Made by a program: the position numbers and the translations under genes | Assembly (NCBI GenBank): GCA_017502425.1 | Contig: JAFVVB010000010.1 | Span: 1 to 22,731 of the forward strand | Direction of reading: 5' to 3' | DNA: 22,731 nucleotides | Source: Ruminococcus sp. | GTDB taxonomy: Bacteria; Bacillota; Clostridia; Oscillospirales; Acutalibacteraceae | The notes under the pieces: model-generated | What the model was told of the DNA's origin: nothing | Databases searched by the model: none | Seen by the model: the letters and a program-made list of their open reading frames with translations, nothing else | In this document: piece after piece, positions 14,459 through 22,731 of the stretch | Layout: each line of letters starts with the position of its first letter | Numbering within the stretch: the stretch's first letter is position 1

Positions 14459-15312
14459 GATAACACCTCCACAAGCTTACTGATACACTCGTCTGAGTGA
14501 AGAGCTAATTCGTCAAACTCAACGCCACAGGCACGCAATTTATAGCAAAGCTCGGTAACCTGAGGTACATCAAGTCGATGACGTTTTAGTAGCTCAACTT
14601 GTGAGAAAACTTCCCGCGGTGTTCCCTGAGTGAGTATTTTACCGTTATCCATAACGATAACTCTATCAGCATCGACAGCCTCGTCCATATAGTGAGTAAT
14701 TAGAACAATAGTGATACCTTTTTCTTTATTGAGCTTTCTGATAGTATTCATAACCTCTTCTCTACCCTTTGGGTCGAGCATAGCAGTAGGTTCATCTAAA
14801 ACAATACAATCAGGCTCCATAGCTATGATACCTGCAATAGCTACACGCTGTTTCTGACCACCTGATAATTTATGAGGTGGTTGGTTGCGATACTCATACA
14901 TATCAACGGCTTTTAGTGCTTCATCTACTCTCAATCTGATTTTTTCAGGTTCAATGCCGAGATTTTCAGGTCCAAAAGCAACGTCTTCTTCTACGATGCT
15001 CGCGACAAGTTGATTATCAGGATTTTGAAGCACTAAACCTACTTTGCGTCTGATAGTAAAATCTTCGTTTTCTTCCTGTGTATCGATGGAATCGATAAAA
15101 AGTTTACCACCACTAGGTAACAACATAGCATTAAGGTGTTTAGCAACAGTAGATTTACCGCAGCCATTATGACCAAGCAACGCTACGAATTCACCTTTCT
15201 TAACAGTGAACGAAACATCATCAAGCACGTTTTTTGCGATAACATTATTCTCTTGTTGTTCTTCCTCATCAATGTAACGAAAGACTAAATTCTGTGCTGT
15301 GATAAAATCCAT
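14455..15312 (-). CDS. ecfA1: ECF transporter ATPase EcfA1
   Basis: A 285-residue ABC ATPase with Walker A GHNGCGKST (47-55), Q-loop Q96 in QNPDNQLVAS, signature LSGGQ (149-153), Walker B CIVLDE (169-174) and switch histidine in ITHYMDEA. The QNPDNQ segment marks EcfA1 (CbiO1) as opposed to EcfA2. Residues 15-23 (DEEEQQENN) form an acidic insert before the Walker A domain. First gene of the ECF module; starts 17 bp after the methyltransferase gene. Confidence 0.93.
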   Translation of the reverse strand: MDFITAQNLVFRYIDEEEQQENNVIAKNVLDDVSFTVKKGEFVALLGHNGCGKSTVAKHLNAMLLPSGGKLFIDSIDTQEENEDFTIRRKVGLVLQNPDNQLVASIVEEDVAFGPENLGIEPEKIRLRVDEALKAVDMYEYRNQPPHKLSGGQKQRVAIAGIIAMEPDCIVLDEPTAMLDPKGREEVMNTIRKLNKEKGITIVLITHYMDEAVDADRVIVMDNGKILTQGTPREVFSQVELLKRHRLDVPQVTELCYKLRACGVEFDELALHSDECISKLVEVLS

Positions 15313-15329
15313 TTTCTAAAAACTCCGAA

Positions 15330-16193
15330 TTATTTTCTCCAAATAGCAGTACTACCACACGGGAGTACAAGTTTAGAATCAGTCACAGGTAAACCGATTT
15401 CAGAAGATGTAACAGTACCACCGAATTTCTTAGCGATAACAGTGGAAAGCATATACTCCATAACTGACGGCGGCAATCCTGTGGTGTAAGAATTCAAAAT
15501 AAAGAATCGTGCGTCATCTGAAAGAATAGTAGAGCATAATTCTAAAAAAGAATAAAGCTGTTCTTCTAACTTCCAAACTTCGCCACCCGGTCCTCGACCA
15601 TAAGACGGTGGATCCATAATAAGACCGTCGTATTTATTTCCTCTGCGCTGTTCACGCGCAACAAATTTCATACAATCATCTACGAGCCATCTGACAGGTC
15701 TATCAGAAAGTCCGCTTGATGCGGCATTTTCCTTAGCCCATTGGACCATACCTTTAGATGCATCTACGTGGCACACTTTAGCTCCTGCTTTAAGACAAGC
15801 CAAAGTAGCACATCCTGTGTATCCAAAAAGATTCAACACATTTAGCTGACGCTCAGAATTCTTGATAATATCAGCAGCTAAATCCCAGTTAGTTGCCTGC
15901 TCAGGAAAAATACCGGTGTGTTTAAATCCCATCGGCTTTACATTAAACACCAGTTCACCATAATTTAGCGACCACTGCTGAGGAATCTTTTTGAATACCT
16001 GCCACTGACCACCACCTGAATTAGAACGGTGATATTTAGCGTGAGCTTTTCTCCACAAAGGATTTTCACGTTTAGTATTCCAGATAATCTGTGGGTCAGG
16101 ACGAATCAGTATAATATCTCCCCAACGCTCAAGGCGTTCACCATTTGACGCATCAATAAGCTCGTAATCAACCCAGTTTGAGGATACACGCAT
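15330..16193 (-). CDS. Class I SAM-dependent methyltransferase, probably RNA-directed
   Basis: A 287-residue methyltransferase with the SAM-binding glycine loop NLFGYTG (121-127), an acidic residue at the end of the next strand (HVDASKG, 142-148) and the catalytic-type motif DPPSYGRG (194-201), followed by GGEVW. This motif set, with an N-terminal half containing KHTGIFPEQA, belongs to the COG1092-like group that includes the 23S rRNA m5C methyltransferase RlmI and related RNA enzymes. An N-terminal PUA domain like that of RlmI is not obvious, so the substrate is not assigned. Its start overlaps the stop of glmM by one base (TGATG), so the two are translationally coupled. Confidence 0.8.
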   Translation of the reverse strand: MRVSSNWVDYELIDASNGERLERWGDIILIRPDPQIIWNTKRENPLWRKAHAKYHRSNSGGGQWQVFKKIPQQWSLNYGELVFNVKPMGFKHTGIFPEQATNWDLAADIIKNSERQLNVLNLFGYTGCATLACLKAGAKVCHVDASKGMVQWAKENAASSGLSDRPVRWLVDDCMKFVAREQRRGNKYDGLIMDPPSYGRGPGGEVWKLEEQLYSFLELCSTILSDDARFFILNSYTTGLPPSVMEYMLSTVIAKKFGGTVTSSEIGLPVTDSKLVLPCGSTAIWRK

Positions 16194-17542
16194 CAGCCCA
16201 ATCTCTCCTTAACTACATCTGCGATTTCTTTAGCGAGTGTGTTAATTTCATCATAGTCCTCACCCTCGAGCATAACACGAACGAGAGGCTCCGTACCAGA
16301 AACACGAACTAAAACTCTACCGCGATCACCTAAGGTATCATCAGCGTTTTTGATAGCAGCTTTGATTTCTTTATCGGTGTAGAAGTGAACTTTACCCTCG
16401 TTAGTGATTTTTACGTTAATAAGCACCTGAGGATAACGCTCCATGAGTGTTGCAATAGATGAAAGCTTCGCACTACGACGGTTAATAAGACTTAATAGAT
16501 GGGCACCTGTAAGCTGACCATCACCGGTAGTAGCATAGTCAAGATAGATAACGTGACCACTCTGCTCACCACCGATATTATAACCTTCTCTGAGCATAGC
16601 CTCAAGCACATATCTATCACCTACGTTAGTGGAAATAAACTGCATACCGTTGATTTCGCAGAATTTATTGAATCCCATGTTGGTCATTACAGTACCAACA
16701 ACAGCATTCTTCTTAAGTTTACCCTGACTTTTCAGATCAGCAGCACAAATAGCGATGATATAGTCACCGTCAACAAGCTCTCCTTTATCATCAACAGCAA
16801 GACATCTGTCAGCGTCTCCGTCAAAAGCAAGACCAGCGTCTAGATTATGCTCTTTTACGTAAGCCATGAGTTTATCCATATGAGTTGAACCACATTCAGC
16901 GTTAATATTAATACCATCAGGGTCATCAAACATCATATGTACATTAGCTCCGAGGCGTGTAAATAATTTCTCAGCGGTACGTGAAGAAGATCCGTTAGAG
17001 CAATCGAGTGCTATATTCATACCTTTCAAGTCATAATCGATAGTGGAAACAACGTGGTCGATATAGTCATCTGCTGCAGTTGTGAGCACTTCTACTGTAC
17101 CAAGCTCGTTATGATCAGGTACAGTATACTCTTTAGCGTGGTCTAAAACGATAGCTTCTATACTTGCTTCAAGATCATCGGGAAGTTTATAACCTTCGCT
17201 GCTGAAAATCTTGATGCCGTTAAATTCATAAGGGTTGTGTGATGCAGAAATCATAATACCTGCATCAGCGTGATACTTACCGATAAGGTGAGCAACAGCA
17301 GGAGTAGGAACTACACCAAGTAACTTTACGTTAGCACCTACTGAACAAAGACCGGCAATAAGCGCACCTTCAAGCATATCGCCTGAAAGACGGGTGTCTT
17401 TACCAATAAGGAAGGTAGGGTGTTTAACTTCGTCGCTGATAAGCACCATAGCCGCAGCTTTACCGATGTTCATAGCGAGTTCGCAAGTGAGTTCTGTGTT
17501 AGCGATGCCTCTAGCACCATCTGTACCAAATAATCTGCCCAT
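16193..17542 (-). CDS. glmM: Phosphoglucosamine mutase GlmM
   Basis: A 449-residue enzyme that converts glucosamine-6-phosphate to glucosamine-1-phosphate on the way to UDP-N-acetylglucosamine for peptidoglycan. It has the full set of phosphohexomutase motifs: N-terminal FGTDGARG (5-12), phosphoserine loop SASHNP with active S101, metal-binding DGDADR (D241, D243, D245), a sugar-recognition GGEQSGH segment, and the phosphate-binding RVSGTEP (413-419). The GTDGARG start and 449-residue length match GlmM and not phosphoglucomutase. It follows ruvB by 29 bp. Grouping with DNA-repair genes is unusual but is consistent with one long transcription unit. Confidence 0.95.
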   Translation of the reverse strand: MGRLFGTDGARGIANTELTCELAMNIGKAAAMVLISDEVKHPTFLIGKDTRLSGDMLEGALIAGLCSVGANVKLLGVVPTPAVAHLIGKYHADAGIMISASHNPYEFNGIKIFSSEGYKLPDDLEASIEAIVLDHAKEYTVPDHNELGTVEVLTTAADDYIDHVVSTIDYDLKGMNIALDCSNGSSSRTAEKLFTRLGANVHMMFDDPDGININAECGSTHMDKLMAYVKEHNLDAGLAFDGDADRCLAVDDKGELVDGDYIIAICAADLKSQGKLKKNAVVGTVMTNMGFNKFCEINGMQFISTNVGDRYVLEAMLREGYNIGGEQSGHVIYLDYATTGDGQLTGAHLLSLINRRSAKLSSIATLMERYPQVLINVKITNEGKVHFYTDKEIKAAIKNADDTLGDRGRVLVRVSGTEPLVRVMLEGEDYDEINTLAKEIADVVKERLG

Positions 17543-17571
17543 TTCTATTCTCCTAAAATTAGATTTAAAAT

Positions 17572-18639
17572 TTATTCTGTATCAAAAAGGTTACCCTGCG
17601 CCTGTGCAGTAACAGTCGGCACTTCATAACCTAAGTGTCTGTATGCTTGTGCGGTAACACATCTACCGCGTGGTGTTCGACTCAGAAAACCTATCTGCAT
17701 CAGATACGGTTCGTAAACGTCCTCGATAGTGACAGCTTCCTCACCAATCGCAGCAGCAAGGGTTTCGAGTCCGACAGGACCGCCACGATAGTATTTAATC
17801 ATAGCATCGAGCATCCTGCGATCATTCTGATCAAGTCCTATTTCGTCAATCTCGAGTCTGTCAAGCGCTAGTCGTGCGACATCACAGGTAATGATACCGT
17901 CGGACATAACCTCAGAAAAGTCACGCACGCGTTTTAACAGTCGGTTAGCAATACGAGGTGTGCCTCGGCTACGTGAAGCGAGTTCTAATGCACCATCATC
18001 ATCTATACCGATACCGAGTATCCCTGCACTACGTTTGATGATATCACTAAGCTCGGTAGGAGTATACATTTCTAGCCTTAATACCACACCAAAACGATCT
18101 CTCAGCGGTGCTGTGAGCTGACCCGCTCTCGTAGTAGCACCAACTAAAGTGAATTTCGGTAGTGGCAAATGATATGATGCAGCCATCTGACCTTTGCCGG
18201 TGATAATATCAATCGAGAAATCCTCCATAGAAGGGTAAAGAATCTCTTCAACTGCACGCGATAAACGATGAATCTCGTCGATAAACAAAACATCGCCAGG
18301 ATTTAAATTAGTAAGTAAAGCAGCTAAATCGCCGGGTTTTTCAATAGCAGGACCGGAAGTGATACGAATATTCACTCCCATTTCGTTAGCGATAATACCC
18401 GCAAGCGTAGTTTTACCGAGTCCCGGAGGTCCGTATAAGAGCACGTGGTCGAGCGCTTCTTTACGTTTTTTAGCAGCTTCAATAAAGATGCTGAGGTTTT
18501 CTTTAGCTTTAGCCTGACCGACATATTCATCAAGAGACTTAGGTCGTAAAGGGTTATCTCCTTCTAAGGCATCCTGAGGAATTTCGGAAGTATCCATCAA
18601 TCGGTCTTCAAAATCCATTTCAAAGTCATTGTAATCCAT
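17572..18639 (-). CDS. ruvB: Holliday junction branch migration ATPase RuvB
   Basis: A 355-residue AAA+ motor that, with RuvA, drives branch migration of Holliday junctions. Walker A is GPPGLGKT (70-77), Walker B LFIDEI (118-123), sensor 1 lies in GATTRAG, and the arginine finger lies in RDRFG. The C-terminal winged-helix domain includes GGPVGLETLA and ends with GFLSRTPRGR, both standard. The N terminus is about 15 residues longer and more acidic than usual; GAAAGGAT upstream supports ATG 18639, but a later ATG (codon 8 or 15) is possible. Confidence 0.95.
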   Translation of the reverse strand: MDYNDFEMDFEDRLMDTSEIPQDALEGDNPLRPKSLDEYVGQAKAKENLSIFIEAAKKRKEALDHVLLYGPPGLGKTTLAGIIANEMGVNIRITSGPAIEKPGDLAALLTNLNPGDVLFIDEIHRLSRAVEEILYPSMEDFSIDIITGKGQMAASYHLPLPKFTLVGATTRAGQLTAPLRDRFGVVLRLEMYTPTELSDIIKRSAGILGIGIDDDGALELASRSRGTPRIANRLLKRVRDFSEVMSDGIITCDVARLALDRLEIDEIGLDQNDRRMLDAMIKYYRGGPVGLETLAAAIGEEAVTIEDVYEPYLMQIGFLSRTPRGRCVTAQAYRHLGYEVPTVTAQAQGNLFDTE

Positions 18640-18696
18640 TAATATGTTATCCTTTCAAAAGAAAGTATATTTCTAAATAAGAATTCTAGTAAAGAA

Positions 18697-19290
18697 TTAT
18701 CCCATCTGTTTCAAGGTAGCTGAAATAAGCTGCTCAACAGTAAGTGTCGGGTCAAGTTTAGATAAAACAGGAGTAACATCAGCAGCACTATATCCGAGTA
18801 CTGCTAAAGCTGCAACAGCTTTAGAAATATTACCGGTATCAGCGATAACAGAACCTTTGGAAACAACCCCGTCTGATGAGTCTACTGATAAACCTTTGAT
18901 TTTATCTTTAAGCTCTAAAACTATACGCTGTGCAAGTTTAGGTCCTACACCTGATGCTCTGGTCAGGGTTTTAAAGTCACCTGCTGACACCGACATAGCA
19001 ATCTGCTCGCTGGATAACTCAGATAAAATAGCAAGTGCTACCTTAGGACCGACTCCCGAAATAGAAATCAGCATTTTAAAGGTGGAAAGCTCACCTTTGC
19101 TGTAAAATCCAAAAAGTTCAACAGCGTCTTCTCGTACATTCATATGAGTAAATAAAGTAACGGTAGAGTTGAGTTTAAGTTGTTTTTGAGTAGTGATAGT
19201 GGTCTGGACTTTATATCCGATTCCCCCACACTCAACAACAGCAAAACCTGATTCAATATGAACAAGAGTGCCTTTTACTGAATAAATCAT
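18697..19290 (-). CDS. ruvA: Holliday junction DNA-binding protein RuvA
   Basis: A 197-residue protein that binds four-way junctions and loads RuvB. An N-terminal OB fold (about 1-62) contains GYKV and the loop VREDAVELFGF. Two helix-hairpin-helix motifs follow, ISGVGPKVALAIL (77-89) and ASGVGPKLAQRIV (112-124). The C-terminal RuvB-contact domain (about 150-197) includes AVAALAVLGYSAADV. It overlaps ruvC by four bases and precedes ruvB by 57 bp. Confidence 0.95.
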   Translation of the reverse strand: MIYSVKGTLVHIESGFAVVECGGIGYKVQTTITTQKQLKLNSTVTLFTHMNVREDAVELFGFYSKGELSTFKMLISISGVGPKVALAILSELSSEQIAMSVSAGDFKTLTRASGVGPKLAQRIVLELKDKIKGLSVDSSDGVVSKGSVIADTGNISKAVAALAVLGYSAADVTPVLSKLDPTLTVEQLISATLKQMG

Positions 19291-19799
19291 AGCTTAACTC
19301 CTTTATTTAGCATATTCTGACGTAGTGACGTACCAGCGGCATGAGTGTGCGTGATAGCGATAGCCAGCGCATCGGCTGTATCGTCAGGTTTAGGGACTTC
19401 TTTCAAATGTAGAAGTCGTCGGGTCATCTCCATAACCTGAGGTTTTTTAGCTTTACCGTATCCAGTGACAGCGGTTTTCACCTGAAGTGGAGTATATTCA
19501 AAAACCTTGACTCCGCATTGCTGTGCCGCGAGTAGTATAACTCCTCGAGCCTGAGCAACTAAAATAGCGGTAGTCACGTTAGTCGTGAAGTAAAGCTTTT
19601 CAATAGACAAAGCGTCAGGCTTAGCTTTTTTTAGTATAGAGATAGTGTCATCGTAGATTTTTTGAAGTCTTTCGTTAAAATCAGTACCAGCCTTAGTGGT
19701 AATAGCTCCGAAGGCTAACGGACGGTAAGTGTTACCATTAAAGTCAATCACGCCCCAACCGACTATCGCATAGCCGGGGTCTATGCCTAATACTACCAA
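19287..19799 (-). CDS. ruvC: Holliday junction resolvase RuvC, TTG start
   Basis: A 170-residue endonuclease that cuts Holliday junctions. The catalytic acidic residues are visible: D7 in LGIDPG, E67 in SIEKLY, and the D139/D140/D143 cluster in PDDTADALA. The start is assigned to a TTG at 19799, because AAAGGAG lies eight bases upstream and the usual GIDPG position near residue 6 is then met. An ATG at 19835 would give 12 extra residues, has no ribosome site and lies only 11 bases from the -10 box. First gene of the 13-gene series. Confidence 0.92.
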   Translation of the reverse strand: MVVLGIDPGYAIVGWGVIDFNGNTYRPLAFGAITTKAGTDFNERLQKIYDDTISILKKAKPDALSIEKLYFTTNVTTAILVAQARGVILLAAQQCGVKVFEYTPLQVKTAVTGYGKAKKPQVMEMTRRLLHLKEVPKPDDTADALAIAITHTHAAGTSLRQNMLNKGVKL

Positions 19800-19846
19800 C
19801 GCTGACACTCCTTTCAAAAAATCGTACTTTCCCATAATTAAGTTAT

Positions 19847-19875
19847 ATTATAACATAATGGCTTCACAATAGCAA
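19847..19875 (-). promoter_or_regulatory. Promoter of the ruvCAB-glmM...clpE series
   Basis: On the minus strand TTGCTA (19875-19870) and a perfect TATAAT (19852-19847) are separated by 17 bases, with transcription expected to start near 19840. It lies just after the pflA terminator. No LexA-type box is apparent next to it, so SOS control of ruv is not supported. Confidence 0.75.
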
Positions 19876-19885
19876 TAAAAAGGCA

Positions 19886-19921
19886 TAAAAAAACGGCGAA
19901 CTTCACAAAAAAGTCCGCCGT
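19886..19921 (-). terminator. Terminator after pflA
   Basis: On the minus strand ACGGCGGACTT pairs with AAGTTCGCCGT (one G-T wobble) and is followed by a run of seven T residues. It separates the pfl operon from the ruvC promoter. Confidence 0.85.
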
Positions 19922-19946
19922 ACAATAACAACGTAAAAATATAGTT

Positions 19947-20666
19947 TTATACGTAGTTTTTAATGTATTTTTTCAGGTTTTCGATAGTCTCTACACAAGT
20001 CTGAGGAATTGATGAAAACGGAAAATCAATTTTCATTTCATCGTACTTAGTCTGACATATCTTTTTAAACGGTAAAAGTTCGATTTTATCAACACATTTA
20101 TGATTTTCTGCAATATTACCGAGGGCTATGACATTATCCGCGTCATCGTTAATCGTAGGGATAATTACCTGTCTTAAAGTAACCGCAATACCGCATTCAT
20201 CAAGGTACGATAAAAAACTCATAACGCTACCAAAAGAGCATCCGACGTTCTCTCTATAAAGAGCATCTTCAGTATACTTGACGTCGAGCAACACCCTATC
20301 GGTAACAGATAAGAGTGATTTCACATCATCGTTAAGAATACAACCAGATGTATCAAGACATGTGTTTATACCACATTGTTTAGCTAATGAAAAGATTTCC
20401 TTCGCAAAACCGCTTTGTAAAAGCGGTTCTCCTCCCGACAAAGTAATTCCGCCTTTAGTACCGAAGTATTCTTTATAGCGCTTTGCTTTTTCTACGATTT
20501 CAAGAGCTGTGCACTCTTTTCCTTCACTCAAACTCCATGTATCTGGATTATGGCAGCATTTACAACGCAAATTACAGCCCTGAAAGAAAACCACAAATCT
20601 AACCCCCGGACCGTCCACCGTTCCAAGACTCTGAATGGAGTGAATTCTGCCTTTAATCAAACTCAT
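19947..20666 (-). CDS. pflA: Pyruvate formate-lyase activating enzyme
   Basis: A 239-residue radical SAM enzyme that creates the glycyl radical in PflB. The cluster motif C31-x3-C35-x2-C38 lies in GCNLRCKCCHNPDTW, preceded by the family's TVDGPGVRFVVFFQGC. LSGGEPLLQ in the first half contributes to SAM binding. Length and motifs match PflA (about 245 residues) without the extra ferredoxin insert found in activases for other glycyl radical enzymes. It overlaps the end of pflB by four bases (ATGA), so the enzyme and its activator are made together. Confidence 0.95.
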   Translation of the reverse strand: MSLIKGRIHSIQSLGTVDGPGVRFVVFFQGCNLRCKCCHNPDTWSLSEGKECTALEIVEKAKRYKEYFGTKGGITLSGGEPLLQSGFAKEIFSLAKQCGINTCLDTSGCILNDDVKSLLSVTDRVLLDVKYTEDALYRENVGCSFGSVMSFLSYLDECGIAVTLRQVIIPTINDDADNVIALGNIAENHKCVDKIELLPFKKICQTKYDEMKIDFPFSSIPQTCVETIENLKKYIKNYV

Positions 20667-22731
20667 AATGACTGATGGAAAGTACGACTGATCACTTCGC
20701 GCTGCTGTTCTTTAGAAAGCTTATGGAAGTTAACAGCGTAGCCTGATACTCGGATAGTGAGGTTAGGATAAGCCTCAGGATTTTCGTATGCCTCCATCAA
20801 TGTTTCTCTGTTGAGTACATTGACATTGATATGATGAGCTTTTTTAGCAAAATAACCATCTAAAACTGAAACAAGGTTATCGATTCTATCGTCTTCAGTT
20901 CTACCAAGCGCCTCAGGAGTGATAGAGAAAGTATTTGAAATACCATCTCGGCAGTCGTCGTAGCTGATTTTAGCAACGGAGTTAAGAGATGCTAAAGCAC
21001 CGTTTTCTTCCCTGTTGTGCATAGGGTTAGCGCCAGGTGCAAAAGGTGAACCCGCTTCTCTGCCGTCAGGAGTAGCTCCGGTGTGCTTGCCATACATAAC
21101 GTTAGAAGTGATAGTAAGAACGGATAAGGTGTGGATAGCGTTACGATATGCAGGTGTTTTTCTAAGCTCTGTGATAACACGATGAGCCATATCTTTTGCT
21201 ATAAGGTCTACCCTATCATCATCGTTACCATATTTAGGGAAATCACCGTCGGTGTTAAATTCCACAATAAAGCCTTCTTCGTCCATAACAGGATGAACGT
21301 CTGCATATTTAATAGCACTTAAAGAGTCAGCAACAACTGAGAGTCCTGCTATACCAAAAGCCATAAAGCGCTCTACATCTGTGTCATGAAGCGCCATCTG
21401 AGTCTTTTCATACGCATACTTATCGTGCATATAGTGAATAACGTTCATAGTGTTTACATAGAGATTAGACAGCCATTTGATATAGATATCAAATCGCTCC
21501 ATTACTTCTTCGTAATCGAGTTTTTCAACATCTAAAACAGGCATCTGAGGTCCAATATGCATGCCACTTGTGGTATCATAACCACCGTTTAATGCGATGA
21601 GTAAAAGCTTAGCAAGATTACAACGCGCTCCGAAGAACTGCATCTGCTTACCGACCTTCATAGCAGAAACACAGCAAGCAATAGCGTAATCATCACCATA
21701 AATAGGTCTCATTACATCATCGTTTTCATACTGAATAGAGTCGGTATCAGAAGATACTTTCGCACAGAATTTTTTGAAGTTTTCAGGTAAATTATTAGAC
21801 CATAAAACAGTAAGGTTAGGTTCAGGAGATGAACCAAGTGTGTATAGAGTATTAAGCATACGATAAGTACTCTTTGATACTAAAGTACGACCGTCCTCGC
21901 CCATACCTCCGAGCGCTTCAGTAATCCACATAGGGTCACCGCCGAAAAGCTCGTTATACTCAGGGGTACGCAGATGACGTGCTATACGTAGCTTGATAAC
22001 AAAGTCATCAATGAGTTCCTGAGCGGTTTCTTCAGTTAATATGCCATTCTTTATATCTCTTTCGATATAAATATCAAAGAAAGTGCTGACGCGTCCCAAT
22101 GACATAGCGGCACCGTTTTGCTCTTTAATAGCAGCAAGATACGCAAAATATGTCCACTGGATAGCTTCTTTAGCATCTTTAGCAGGCTGTGAAATATCAA
22201 AACCGTACATAAGAGCCATTTCTTTAATAAATCCTAAGAAAGAAATCTGCTGATATAGTTCCTCATATAAACGAATCTGCTCTGCTCCGAGTGTGCCCGT
22301 AAGATTTGCTTTATCTTTCTTTTTCTCTTCTATGAGTTTATCAACACCATAAAGTGCAACTCTTCTGTAATCGCCGATAATTCTTCCTCTGCCGTAAGCA
22401 TCAGGAAGCCCTGTAATAACGTGGCATCTACGTGCTGCACGCATTTCATCAGTATACGCTCTGAAAACACCGTCATTGTGAGTAGTTCTGTATCTGAATT
22501 CATCCTCGATTTTTCTGGATAATTCGTAACCGTAAGCCTGACATGCTTGTCTTGCCATACGAATACCACCAAAAGGGTTAACACCACGTTTTAATGGTCG
22601 GTTAGTCTGCATTCCCACTATGATTTCGTTATCTTTATCAATATATCCAGGTGAATAGCTTGTAAGTGAAGAAACAGTAGCGGTATCAATATCAAGCACA
22701 CCACCATACTGATGCTCAAGATCAAAAAGAG
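20663..22731 (-). CDS. pflB: Formate C-acetyltransferase (pyruvate formate-lyase), 5' partial
   Basis: Splits pyruvate plus CoA into acetyl-CoA and formate in anaerobic fermentation. The reading frame stays open to the window edge: ten further in-frame codons (LFDLEHQYGG) precede the GTG at 22699 and join smoothly to VLDIDTATVSS, so that GTG is internal and about 70 N-terminal residues lie outside the window. Landmarks numbered from that GTG are the catalytic cysteine pair in ACCVSAMK (342-343) and the glycyl-radical loop RVSGYAV with G653. The spacing between them (311) is close to that of E. coli PflB (about 316). Motifs favour true PflB over glycerol dehydratase-type relatives, and an adjacent PflA agrees. 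Confidence 0.95.
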   Translation of the reverse strand, partial: LFDLEHQYGGVLDIDTATVSSLTSYSPGYIDKDNEIIVGMQTNRPLKRGVNPFGGIRMARQACQAYGYELSRKIEDEFRYRTTHNDGVFRAYTDEMRAARRCHVITGLPDAYGRGRIIGDYRRVALYGVDKLIEEKKKDKANLTGTLGAEQIRLYEELYQQISFLGFIKEMALMYGFDISQPAKDAKEAIQWTYFAYLAAIKEQNGAAMSLGRVSTFFDIYIERDIKNGILTEETAQELIDDFVIKLRIARHLRTPEYNELFGGDPMWITEALGGMGEDGRTLVSKSTYRMLNTLYTLGSSPEPNLTVLWSNNLPENFKKFCAKVSSDTDSIQYENDDVMRPIYGDDYAIACCVSAMKVGKQMQFFGARCNLAKLLLIALNGGYDTTSGMHIGPQMPVLDVEKLDYEEVMERFDIYIKWLSNLYVNTMNVIHYMHDKYAYEKTQMALHDTDVERFMAFGIAGLSVVADSLSAIKYADVHPVMDEEGFIVEFNTDGDFPKYGNDDDRVDLIAKDMAHRVITELRKTPAYRNAIHTLSVLTITSNVMYGKHTGATPDGREAGSPFAPGANPMHNREENGALASLNSVAKISYDDCRDGISNTFSITPEALGRTEDDRIDNLVSVLDGYFAKKAHHINVNVLNRETLMEAYENPEAYPNLTIRVSGYAVNFHKLSKEQQREVISRTFHQSL

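Noticed and set aside
22697..22699. GTG codon as the start of pflB
   Set aside because: The frame stays open upstream to the window edge with PFL-like residues (LFDLEHQYGG), and PFL is normally about 70 residues longer. The gene is simply cut by the window.
1..22731. CRISPR array, transposon, prophage or dedicated defence operon
   Set aside because: No regularly spaced repeats, transposase, integrase or known defence enzyme motifs were found. The possible DUF1874-like protein alone is not evidence of a defence system.

Overview
The window looks like chromosomal DNA from a low-GC Gram-positive bacterium of the Clostridia, most plausibly a gut Oscillospiraceae/Ruminococcaceae-type anaerobe. 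The grounds are strong AGGAGG-type ribosome sites, T-rich hairpin terminators, pyruvate formate-lyase with its activase, an ECF transporter energising module, a LytTR/DUF3021 pair, a ClpE-type zinc-finger Clp ATPase and a DUF5711-like protein. The species-level assignment is inference.

Left part (1-6770). It opens with a tRNA-Gln gene and its terminator. Next comes a second copy of the tRNA 3' end and terminator, interrupted by about 100 bp that fold into four consecutive hairpins. A plus-strand operon follows, with a six-helix DUF308/HdeD-like membrane protein and the two halves of a heterodimeric ABC exporter. Beyond its terminator lie a small minus-strand protein resembling DUF1874/YddF and a divergent plus-strand Crp/Fnr regulator. 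The spacer between these two holds two separate perfect inverted repeats that look like operators. A minus-strand LytTR regulator/DUF3021 membrane protein pair follows, with its own promoter and candidate LytTR boxes.

Right part (6771-22731). Everything here is on the minus strand. In the direction of transcription it begins with pflB (cut by the window edge) and pflA, then a terminator, then a promoter. From that promoter runs a tightly packed 13-gene series: ruvC, ruvA, ruvB, glmM, a SAM methyltransferase, ecfA1, ecfA2, ecfT, truA, a DUF5711-like membrane-anchored protein, a CvpA-family protein, pgsA and clpE. Intergenic gaps are 57 bp or less, several genes overlap, and the only clear terminator is after clpE. 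The series mixes Holliday-junction processing, cell-wall precursor and phospholipid synthesis, vitamin uptake, tRNA/RNA modification and protein quality control.

No CRISPR array, transposase, phage gene or rRNA was seen. The least explained signal is the structured repeat beside the tRNA. After it come the two operators at 4966-5062 and the ring-nuclease-like small protein.
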